Shown: piece after piece, positions 1 to 5,106 of the stretch | How the letters are laid out: each line of letters starts with the position of its first letter | Numbering within the stretch: position 1 is the first letter of the stretch | Assembly (NCBI GenBank): GCA_038063015.1 | Contig: JBBTVX010000007.1 | Coordinates: 1 to 6,309, forward strand | Source: JACPYG01 sp038063015 | Lineage (GTDB): Bacteria > Patescibacteriota > Minisyncoccia > Minisyncoccales > Staskawiczbacteraceae | Direction: 5' to 3' | Length of the DNA: 6,309 nucleotides | Program-made: the position numbers and the translations under genes | The notes under the pieces: model-generated | What the model saw: only the letters and a program-made list of their open reading frames with translations | The model's database searches: none | What the model was told of the DNA's origin: nothing

Positions 1-359
1 TAGTTGAAAACCCGGCCGAAGTTGTAAAAGTCGGAGAAATTGTCAAAGCCCAGATTATTAATATCAATAATAATCAAGTTTTTCTTTCATTAAAATGTCT
101 AAAAAAAAACCCTTGGGAAGAAATAGAAAAAGAATATAAAAAGGGAGATATTATTAAGGGGAAAGTCATTAAATTCAGCTCGTTTGGGGCATTCGTTGAG
201 ATTCTTCCTAAAATCAGGGGGCTCTGCCATGTTTCGGAGTTCGGCTCGCAAAAAAAAATGGAGGAGTCGTTAGAAATTGGCAAAAATTACGATTTTCAAA
301 TTTTGTTAATAGAACCAAAAGAACACAGAATGAGTTTAAAGCTGGCAGACAAAAAATAG
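1..359 (+). CDS. rpsA: S1-domain protein, C-terminal part (probable 30S ribosomal protein S1)
   Basis: This is the 3' end of a gene entering from the left; 118 codons are visible in the frame that starts at base 3, ending in TAG at 357. Visible residues 1-31 look like the end of one S1 (OB-fold) RNA-binding domain, with the VGEIVKAQI and QVFLSLK strands. The linker KNPWEEIEKEYKKGD at about 35-49 is typical between S1 repeats. A full second S1 domain follows at about 47-114, with GKVIKFSSFGAFVEI, a GLCHVSE segment and a closing RMSLKLA strand. Tandem S1 domains with this PW linker are characteristic of ribosomal protein S1, which binds mRNA on the small subunit and helps translation initiation. 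Because the N-terminal half is missing, another multi-S1 protein cannot be excluded. A hairpin terminator begins 11 nt after the stop, so this is the last gene of its transcript. Confidence 0.85.
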   Translation, partial: VENPAEVVKVGEIVKAQIININNNQVFLSLKCLKKNPWEEIEKEYKKGDIIKGKVIKFSSFGAFVEILPKIRGLCHVSEFGSQKKMEESLEIGKNYDFQILLIEPKEHRMSLKLADKK

Positions 360-370
360 CAAAAAATACT

Positions 371-404
371 CAGCAAAAACCCCGCCAAGGCGGGGTTTTT
401 GCTG
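371..404 (+). terminator. Rho-independent terminator after the S1 gene
   Basis: Bases 371-386 and 389-404 form a perfect 16-bp inverted repeat around AA. The GC core (380-386 with 389-395) is followed by five T (396-400) and preceded by five A (375-379), so the hairpin would work for transcripts from either direction. It separates the S1 gene from the next promoter, whose -35 box starts at 410. Confidence 0.9.
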
Positions 405-409
405 TAAAT

Positions 410-437
410 TTGACAAATTTATATTGCCACGTAATAT
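410..437 (+). promoter_or_regulatory. Sigma-70-type promoter for the NYN gene
   Basis: A perfect TTGACA box at 410-415 is followed, after 16 nt, by TAATAT at 432-437. Transcription should start near 444, giving a leader of about 50 nt before the GTG at 494. The position right after a strong terminator and ahead of a lone gene supports the call. No operator-like inverted repeat was seen around it. Confidence 0.75.
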
Positions 438-479
438 TAAAAATAAAAGTAAAAGCACCTTGATAACGCAAATGAAAAT

Positions 480-484
480 GGGAG
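480..484 (+). promoter_or_regulatory. Ribosome binding site that decides the GTG start at 494
   Basis: GGGAG lies 9 nt upstream of GTG 494. The nearby ATGs at 472 and 478 are in another frame, so this site favours the GTG start for the NYN protein. Confidence 0.7.
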
Positions 485-493
485 AAACAAAGC

Positions 494-1096
494 GTGCCAT
501 ACGGTGACAGGCCTGTTAAAATAGCGGTTTTTATAGACAATGACAACATAGAAATAAACATGAAGAGCGAACCGCTAGAAAAGCTTTCCATGGATATAGG
601 ATGGGAAAGATTTAAGATTTGGCTATCTTCTTATGGCGACATTGCATTCATTTTTGTCTTTGCGCCAGAAGATAAGATAAGAACCGATGGGAAATACTTT
701 TATAAACAGGGATTCATCCCTGTGTCCTGCCCTATTATCATAAATGAAGAAGAACGCAGGAAAAGAGATTCAGAAGACATGGAGCTATTGTTAAAAGAAG
801 GAAAAGATAGAGAATTTGACCCCTTGCAACTAGTGCCTACTATCAACACCACTGATGAAATAATGATTAAAACGGCGCAGGAGCTAATCCCTATAATATC
901 GCGCATAACCCATGTTTGCATTGCATCGGGAGACGAAGACTTTCTACCTATAGCGAAAATGGCTAAAAAGAACGGAAAGAAAATAATGATTATGATAAGC
1001 GATTACAAATCTCCCTCTAAAGAATTACTTTTGCAGGCAAGCATCGGACCAAATGGGAAAAAGATGATACATCTTTTTGACCCAATAAAAGAATAA
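494..1096 (+). CDS. NYN/LabA-like (DUF88, PIN-like fold) domain protein, putative ribonuclease
   Basis: A 200-aa protein that is essentially one NYN domain. Strand 1 is KIAVFIDNDNIEI at residues 9-21 (acidic D15, D17 and N16/N18). A mid-protein acid lies at D121 in TTDEIMIKTAQEL, and the C-terminal signature is CIASGDEDFLPIAKMAKKNGKKIMI at 142-166 with D147 and D149. This arrangement of dispersed Asp residues and SGDxDF is the family hallmark; NYN proteins are metal-dependent nuclease-fold proteins, mostly inferred to act on RNA. The substrate here is unknown. The start is GTG at 494, chosen because GGGAG at 480-484 sits 9 nt upstream and no in-frame ATG lies between the promoter and it. There is no signal peptide or membrane segment. 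Residues 84-110 are a charged insertion (EEERRKRDSED...), probably an exposed helix. The gene has its own promoter and terminator, so it is probably transcribed alone. Confidence 0.85.
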   Translation: MPYGDRPVKIAVFIDNDNIEINMKSEPLEKLSMDIGWERFKIWLSSYGDIAFIFVFAPEDKIRTDGKYFYKQGFIPVSCPIIINEEERRKRDSEDMELLLKEGKDREFDPLQLVPTINTTDEIMIKTAQELIPIISRITHVCIASGDEDFLPIAKMAKKNGKKIMIMISDYKSPSKELLLQASIGPNGKKMIHLFDPIKE

Positions 1097-1099
1097 TAG

Positions 1100-1127
1100 G
1101 CAACCCGCCAAGGCGTTGCTTTTTTTT
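1100..1127 (+). terminator. Rho-independent terminator after the NYN gene
   Basis: Bases 1100-1103 (GCAA) pair with 1116-1119 (TTGC), and 1106-1109 (CGCC) pair with 1112-1115 (GGCG) across an AA loop, leaving a 2-nt CC bulge at 1104-1105. Eight T follow (1120-1127). The last two T are also the first two bases of the upstream -35 box of the next promoter. Confidence 0.88.
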
Positions 1128-1158
1128 GACTTGACAAAAACTTTTTATATGATATGAT
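1126..1158 (+). promoter_or_regulatory. Dual-register sigma-70-type promoter for the 439-aa gene
   Basis: Two -35/-10 pairs overlap with a 5-nt shift: TTGACT (1126-1131) with TATGAT (1148-1153), and TTGACA (1131-1136) with TATGAT (1153-1158). Both have a 16-nt spacer. Starts near 1160 and 1165 would give a leader of about 50-57 nt before ATG 1217. The TTGACA pair is the closer match to consensus. The same 16-nt spacer is seen in the promoter at 410-437. Confidence 0.8.
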
Positions 1159-1201
1159 TAAATTAGTACCTAAAATCGCTTTTGCTTTCACTTTTAACGC
1201 A

Positions 1202-1208
1202 AGAAAGG
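1202..1208 (+). promoter_or_regulatory. Ribosome binding site that decides the ATG start at 1217
   Basis: AGAAAGG at 1202-1208 lies 8 nt upstream of ATG 1217, a good distance. It rules in favour of this start over the in-frame ATG at 1154, which is inside the promoter's -10 box. Confidence 0.7.
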
Positions 1209-1216
1209 TAAGTATT

Positions 1217-2536
1217 ATGAGCCAGACCGAAATTAAATCGATCGGTCTAAACCTGGACGTAGATCTCGGAGACGACATTGAACTTCCTGAAATCATAAGT
1301 AAGGAAGAATATGAAAAACTCCAGGCTAACGCCAAGGCAATCCGCGAGAGCATTGTAAAGCTCCTGCGGAAAGTTGATGAATACCGCAAGGCCCCAAAAG
1401 AGGCTTTGGCGGACCCCGCAGTCAGGCAAAAAGTCCGAGAAGCAGTCCAGAAAATCTGGGCTAAAATCAACGACATTTTGCACAGGCACCCTCAACCTGC
1501 CTACCGGCAAACCGGGTTTGTGAGTCTTTTGACTTACAAATTCGCCTCGGCAAAACCGAACAATGCGCAGGAAGCCCACGATATTCTTGACTACCTGGTC
1601 AAGAACCGCTATCTGGAAGAGGTGAATCAGGAAGACCCCGAGTCTAAACCTGCTTCATTTTCTGCTTGGGCCCGAGGATTCCGAGTGCCAAAACACGCAT
1701 GTTTTGGCAGAGCAGAATTCGAAGAAGTCAAGCGAGAAATGGCATCGTTCGTAACCAGAACAACGAGCCAGACAATCAACCGGAGAAATGAGCGGGCCAA
1801 AGAAATTCAGCAAGAAGCTGATATGGATGCCGCAGAAGCCTTCGAACCAGGAACCAATGGAGTTGCGTTCCTGTACGTTCCCCCCCAGATCTCTATAAAG
1901 GATGGAAAACCCAAGACGTATGGAGGAGGTTTTCTCCTCGTGAACGTTGAGGAAGAGAAAATCTACCCAATGGAAGGGGTGGGTTCGTTCGAAGAAAAGA
2001 TTCAAGGCGTTTACGCTGATAATATCTTTGTCGAGAAATATACTCTCGACTGGGATTTTCCCTTCAGCAGAAAACGACTTGAAAATAACTTCGGATGGAG
2101 CACAGAGAAGATAAACGGATACTACCTATTCTGGAATCTCCTCAAAAGGGCAAAAGATCTCTTGGAAACAAGTAATCTGCACAACGAGGAGAAATCTATC
2201 ATGGCCAAGGAAAGCGCTATCTGTGAGGAAGTATTTTTCCTTGAACGCCGAGACGGAACAGTATTCGTTGACTTCGAAGGAACTTGGGAAACATTGATTC
2301 TCCAAGAGAACGGCAAAAAAACAAAAGAGACGATAAAAAGCTTGTTCGTTCTTGTCCAGAGACAGGATGGCAAGATTCGAATTGTCTCTTACCCGAAGCA
2401 CCTAGAAGCATTTTTTGCTGGCTGCATGGACAAATATGCAGAAGGCGAAAAATTCTCTGGGGTGCCCCAGCCTCTTCAAGCTGTGCTTCAGGCCCAATAT
2501 GGAGTCTGCCAGACAAAAAGGCTGATTGCCGCCTGA
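1217..2536 (+). CDS. Unrecognised 439-aa soluble protein, GC-shifted gene
   Basis: I do not recognise this protein. It has no signal peptide or membrane segment and should be cytoplasmic. Residues 1-27 are acidic (DVDLGDDIELPE); 28-90 look like two long charged helices with a possible coiled coil (EEYEKLQANAKAIRESIVKL). Residues 100-135 are a mixed helical part, and 165-210 are helical and rich in Arg/Glu. Residues 214-285 look beta-rich (GVAFLYVPP, YGGGFLLVNVEEEKIYPME), 300-345 are helical, and 348-393 are beta-rich again (GTVFVDFEG, KIRIVSYP). The four cysteines (162, 336, 403, 431) form no metal motif, and I see no nucleotide-binding or catalytic signature. The start at 1217 has AGAAAGG 8 nt upstream; a longer reading from 1154 would begin inside the promoter. 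Codon use differs from the neighbours (many CTG, CTC, GAG, CGC, GCC): the row 1381-1440 is 58% GC by count, against 25% in the ftsH row 3541-3600. Its strong promoter, leader and terminator suggest high expression or foreign origin. Confidence 0.85.
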   Translation: MSQTEIKSIGLNLDVDLGDDIELPEIISKEEYEKLQANAKAIRESIVKLLRKVDEYRKAPKEALADPAVRQKVREAVQKIWAKINDILHRHPQPAYRQTGFVSLLTYKFASAKPNNAQEAHDILDYLVKNRYLEEVNQEDPESKPASFSAWARGFRVPKHACFGRAEFEEVKREMASFVTRTTSQTINRRNERAKEIQQEADMDAAEAFEPGTNGVAFLYVPPQISIKDGKPKTYGGGFLLVNVEEEKIYPMEGVGSFEEKIQGVYADNIFVEKYTLDWDFPFSRKRLENNFGWSTEKINGYYLFWNLLKRAKDLLETSNLHNEEKSIMAKESAICEEVFFLERRDGTVFVDFEGTWETLILQENGKKTKETIKSLFVLVQRQDGKIRIVSYPKHLEAFFAGCMDKYAEGEKFSGVPQPLQAVLQAQYGVCQTKRLIAA

Positions 2537-2568
2537 CCCTTGGACGCATCCGTAAGCGAAAGCGATAA

Positions 2569-2619
2569 AGGGCGTTGTGGTTACACTCGTAGTGTTTCTG
2601 CAACGCCCTCTTTTATTTT
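2569..2619 (+). terminator. Long two-tier Rho-independent terminator after the 439-aa gene
   Basis: Bases 2569-2577 pair perfectly with 2601-2609 (9 bp). Inside them is a mostly unpaired internal loop, then a second 5-bp stem (2583-2587 with 2591-2595) closed by a 3-nt CGT loop. The outer stem is followed by CTTTTATTTTT (2610-2620). The hairpin starts 32 nt after the stop codon and ends 55 nt before ftsH. Confidence 0.87.
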
Positions 2620-2664
2620 TCAAAAAAATATGTTAAATTAGACGTATCTAAATTCAAAAAATAT

Positions 2665-4500
2665 ATGATGAAAATAAATCCCTTATTAAAAAACTTTGTT
2701 CTGGTTATTATAATCTTCTTGGTGGTCGGAGGAATTTTTAGCTTGCTTTACCTTCCCGAAAAAACTCCGAACCAGATATCAATTTCACAATTGATTTCAG
2801 ACATTAACCAAAATAAAATAAATAAAATTACAATTTCTGGAGACCAGCTGGCGATTGATTATGCAGATAAAACTACTGCTGTTTCTATGAAAGAATCAAA
2901 TTCCACCTTGTCCGATTTATTGACAAATTTAGGAGTGAACAAAGACAATCTGCAAAAAGTTCAAATTGATGTTGCCCCCCTTAAAGAGAATACCTGGTCT
3001 TGGCTGGGCCCTATTTTGATATTTGGCATCCTGCCTTTAGTTGTTTTCGGTTTCTTTTTTTGGACAATGATCAAACAAGCAAAATCAGGAGCTGTGCAAG
3101 TTTTTGATTTTACAAAAGCTAAAGCCCGTCTTTTTGGAGCAGAGGGCCATGGAAAAGAAAAAATCACTTTTAAAGATGTAGCCGGATTAAAAGAGGCAAA
3201 AGAAGAGCTTGTGGAAATTGTTGACTTTTTAAAATTCCCAAAAAAGTATTTGCAAATGGGAGCTAAAATTCCAAGGGGAGTGTTGTTATTAGGCCAAGCT
3301 GGCGTTGGAAAAACACTTTTAGCAAGAGCGGTGGCCGGCGAAGCTAACGTCCCTTTTCTTTCGGTTTCCGGTTCAGAATTCGTTGAAATGTTTGTAGGGG
3401 TCGGAAGCGCCAGGGTTCGCGATTTGTTTACAACAGCAAAAAAATCAGCTCCTTCAATAATTTTTATTGATGAACTAGACGCCATAGGAAGACACCGAGG
3501 AGCCGGCATTGGCGGAGGGCACGATGAAAGAGAGCAGACATTAAACCAAATTTTGGTTGAAATGGATGGATTTGAAAGAGAAAATAATGTTATTGTTATG
3601 GCGGCCACAAACAGAGGAGATATTTTAGACCCAGCGCTTTTAAGACCGGGCCGATTTGACAGAAAAATAATTTTAGACCCGCCCGATGTCCATGATAGAA
3701 CGGAAATTTTAAAAATCCATTCAAAAGACAAGCCCTTGGCTGGAAATATAAATTTTAAAGAAGTTGCCGAGAGAACTCCTGGATTTTCCGGCGCTGATTT
3801 GGCTAATGTGGCGAACGAAGCCGCTTTGTTAGCCGCCAGACAAAACAAAACGCAAATTGACCAAGTAGAATTTTTAGAAGCAATCGAAAAAGTCTTGTTG
3901 GGACCCGAAAGAAAAAGCCATATTTTATCAAAAAAAGAAAAAGAAATAGCGGCTTACCATGAAGCCGGGCACGCCTTGGTATCCTCTTTTTTGCCTGGCA
4001 CAGAGCCCATCAGAAAAATCTCCATTATTGCCAGAGGAATGGCTGCCGGCTACACCCTTCAAATGCCGTCTGAAGAAAGAAAAATGACGACAAAAAATCA
4101 ATTTATGTCTGAAATCGCCACTTTGTTGGGTGGGTGTTCAGCTGAAAAAATAAAATTTGGAGAAATGACTACCGGCGCTTCCAACGATTTAACCAGGGCG
4201 TCGGATATAGCCAGGAAAATAGTAAAAGAATATGGCATGTCGCCTTTGGGGCCGATTTCTTTCGGGGAAAAAGAAGAAATGATTTTTTTGGGAAAAGAAA
4301 TATCAGAACAAAGAAATTATTCCGAAGAAGTGGCGTCAAAAATTGATAAAGAAGTTGAAAAAATTATTAGAGAGGCGGAAAAAACAGCCCAAAGCGTTTT
4401 GATAAAGAGAAAAGACCTGCTCGACAAAGTTGCTAAAACTTTAGTTGAAAAAGAAACAATAGAAAGAGATGACTTTGAAAAAATAATAAAAAAGAGATAA
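2665..4500 (+). CDS. ftsH: ATP-dependent zinc metalloprotease FtsH
   Basis: FtsH is a membrane-anchored hexameric AAA+ protease that unfolds and degrades misfolded membrane proteins and short-lived cytosolic substrates. All parts are present in 611 aa (E. coli 647). The first membrane segment is at about 9-30, an extracytoplasmic domain at 31-110 and the second membrane segment at about 113-136. The AAA+ domain starts near 168 (ITFKDVAGLKEAKEEL), with Walker A GQAGVGKT at 210-217, pore loop FVG at 243-245 and Walker B IIFIDELDAIG at 265-275. The second region of homology follows, with ATNR at 314-317 and arginine fingers R327 and R330. The zinc site HEAGH is at 432-436 (E433 catalytic), with third ligand D508 in GASNDLTRA. 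Walker A keeps GxxxxGKT but has QA and V where the usual motif reads PP and T. ATG 2665 and 2668 are adjacent; neither has a clear Shine-Dalgarno site. No confident promoter was found in 2620-2664, although the preceding terminator implies one. Confidence 0.98.
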   Translation: MMKINPLLKNFVLVIIIFLVVGGIFSLLYLPEKTPNQISISQLISDINQNKINKITISGDQLAIDYADKTTAVSMKESNSTLSDLLTNLGVNKDNLQKVQIDVAPLKENTWSWLGPILIFGILPLVVFGFFFWTMIKQAKSGAVQVFDFTKAKARLFGAEGHGKEKITFKDVAGLKEAKEELVEIVDFLKFPKKYLQMGAKIPRGVLLLGQAGVGKTLLARAVAGEANVPFLSVSGSEFVEMFVGVGSARVRDLFTTAKKSAPSIIFIDELDAIGRHRGAGIGGGHDEREQTLNQILVEMDGFERENNVIVMAATNRGDILDPALLRPGRFDRKIILDPPDVHDRTEILKIHSKDKPLAGNINFKEVAERTPGFSGADLANVANEAALLAARQNKTQIDQVEFLEAIEKVLLGPERKSHILSKKEKEIAAYHEAGHALVSSFLPGTEPIRKISIIARGMAAGYTLQMPSEERKMTTKNQFMSEIATLLGGCSAEKIKFGEMTTGASNDLTRASDIARKIVKEYGMSPLGPISFGEKEEMIFLGKEISEQRNYSEEVASKIDKEVEKIIREAEKTAQSVLIKRKDLLDKVAKTLVEKETIERDDFEKIIKKR

Positions 4501-4501
4501 T
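4475..4501 (+). promoter_or_regulatory. Possible tRNA promoter inside the end of ftsH
   Basis: TTGAAA (4475-4480) and GATAAT (4496-4501) each match the consensus at five of six positions, with a short 15-nt spacer. Transcription would begin a few bases before tRNA-Ile at 4512. In such AT-rich sequence this match could arise by chance, and the tRNAs could instead be cut from the ftsH transcript. Confidence 0.3.
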
Positions 4502-4511
4502 TTTATCTCTT
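4492..4511 (+). repeat. AT-rich inverted repeat between the ftsH stop and tRNA-Ile
   Basis: AAGAGATAA at 4492-4500 is the exact reverse complement of 4503-4511, around TT. It contains the ftsH stop codon and ends exactly one base before the tRNA. It lacks a GC core and T-tract, so it is not a convincing terminator; it could be an mRNA 3'-end or a processing structure. It overlaps the possible promoter above. Confidence 0.35.
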
Positions 4512-4586
4512 GGGCGCGTAGCTCAATGGCGGAGCAAGAATCTTATACATTCGAGGTTGGGGGTTCGAGTCCCTCCGCGCCCACCA
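4512..4586 (+). tRNA. tRNA-Ile(UAU), with encoded CCA
   Basis: A full cloverleaf folds. The acceptor GGGCGCG (4512-4518) pairs perfectly with 4576-4582. The D stem GCTC/GAGC (4521-4524, 4532-4535) has a 7-nt loop containing GG. The anticodon stem is 4537-4541 with 4549-4553, and the T stem 4559-4563 with 4571-4575 carries loop TTCGAGT. The discriminator is A4583 and CCA is encoded at 4584-4586. The anticodon loop CTTATAC gives anticodon TAT (4544-4546), reading AUA, with A37. The outermost anticodon-stem pair, A4537 with G4553, is mismatched. Most bacteria read AUA with tRNA-Ile(CAU) modified by TilS, so a UAU anticodon is unusual. AUA codons are common in this window. Confidence 0.9.
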
Positions 4587-4608
4587 AATTTTAAAATATA
4601 AACAATAC

Positions 4609-4680
4609 GGGCGTTTAGCTCAGTGGTAGAGCGCGAAGTTGACGTCTTCGAGGCCGTAGGCTCAATCCCTACAACGCCCA
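4609..4680 (+). tRNA. tRNA-Val(GAC), no encoded CCA
   Basis: The acceptor GGGCGTT (4609-4615) pairs with AACGCCC (4673-4679), and the discriminator is A4680. The D stem is GCTC/GAGC (4618-4621, 4629-4632). The anticodon stem CGAAG/CTTCG (4634-4638, 4646-4650) is perfect, with loop TTGACGT giving anticodon GAC (4641-4643). The variable loop is 5 nt and the T stem is 4656-4660 with 4668-4672. Two oddities: the T loop reads CTCAATC, with C where T54 is nearly universal, and position 37 is G. After the discriminator comes CAGG, so CCA must be added enzymatically, unlike the tRNA 22 nt upstream. A35 and C36 fit valine identity. Confidence 0.9.
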
Positions 4681-4697
4681 CAGGCTTAATAAAAAAT

Positions 4698-5090
4698 ATG
4701 AATTATACTGGTGTAATTATTGAGGAAAGCTTAGAAAATAAAGATATCCTCAAAGAGGTAAAAATTTTAAGTACAAAAACTGAGCCAGCTGTTGATAAAC
4801 ATAAAACCCCTTGGTTAAAACAATGGACATTGCATATTGTTGAGATTTCAGAAGAGGAAGCCGAAAATACAGCAGAAAAAATTAGCGTGGCTCTAGAATT
4901 AGAACACCCATGGTACGCTGATTTTAAAAACGAAGTTCGCCACTTTATTATTTTTAAAAACAGAATTTTTAAAATAGATAGAACAAGAAAAAAACAATAC
5001 GACAAAGCAAAAGAATATGGAATTTCTCTCGGAATCCCGCCCTATCAAGTTGATTTTCATCCAGATATCAAGGAGTGGAAAAGGCAATGA
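4698..5090 (+). CDS. Unrecognised 130-aa protein
   Basis: I do not recognise a named family. The protein is small, soluble and has no signal peptide. Residues 1-60 alternate strand and charged segments, with helix-prone EISEEEAENTAEKISVALEL at about 49-68. The C-terminal half has a motif-like run of aromatics and charges: EHPWYADFKNE (about 69-79), then HFIIFKNRIFKIDR (82-95), then KEYGISLGIPPYQVDFHPD (about 104-122). Such a dense pattern looks conserved rather than random. The start was set at ATG 4698, 17 nt after tRNA-Val; an in-frame ATG at 4623 lies inside the tRNA and is not credible. There is no good Shine-Dalgarno site. The stop TGA (5088-5090) overlaps another ATG at 5087. It is probably co-transcribed with the pseudouridine synthase and rplS downstream, hinting at a translation-linked role, but that is only inference from position. 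Confidence 0.8.
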   Translation: MNYTGVIIEESLENKDILKEVKILSTKTEPAVDKHKTPWLKQWTLHIVEISEEEAENTAEKISVALELEHPWYADFKNEVRHFIIFKNRIFKIDRTRKKQYDKAKEYGISLGIPPYQVDFHPDIKEWKRQ

Positions 5091-5106
5091 AAATATTTAA
5101 CATTCA

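Noticed and set aside
1160..1216. A regulatory leader (riboswitch or attenuator) before the 439-aa gene
   Set aside because: The leader of about 50 nt has no hairpin of note and no known aptamer pattern; it is too short for most riboswitches.
1003..1579. Minus-strand open frames across the NYN-unknown gene junction
   Set aside because: They run antisense through a terminator, a promoter and two coding regions, with no start signals and no domain-like sequence.
2284..2568. 94-codon plus-strand frame inside the end of the 439-aa gene
   Set aside because: It overlaps the main frame out of phase, is unusually rich in Arg, Cys and Trp, and lacks a ribosome binding site.
360..2620. A mobile cassette carrying the NYN gene and the 439-aa gene
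   Set aside because: I found no flanking direct or terminal inverted repeats, integrase, transposase or attachment site; the GC shift covers only the 439-aa gene.
2537..2664. A search for an RNA gene or riboswitch between the 439-aa gene and ftsH
   Set aside because: Only the terminator hairpin is supported; the remaining bases are AT-rich, with no other stable stem and no convincing promoter.
2961..3848. 295-codon open frame on the minus strand
   Set aside because: It lies fully antisense to the conserved AAA+ part of ftsH, is Ser/Pro/Lys-rich as expected of a complement shadow, and has no recognisable domain.
4623..4697. Extended N-terminus for the 130-aa protein starting at ATG-like codon 4623
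   Set aside because: This stretch is the body of tRNA-Val (D loop to 3' end), so its translation has no meaning; ATG 4698 is the first credible start.
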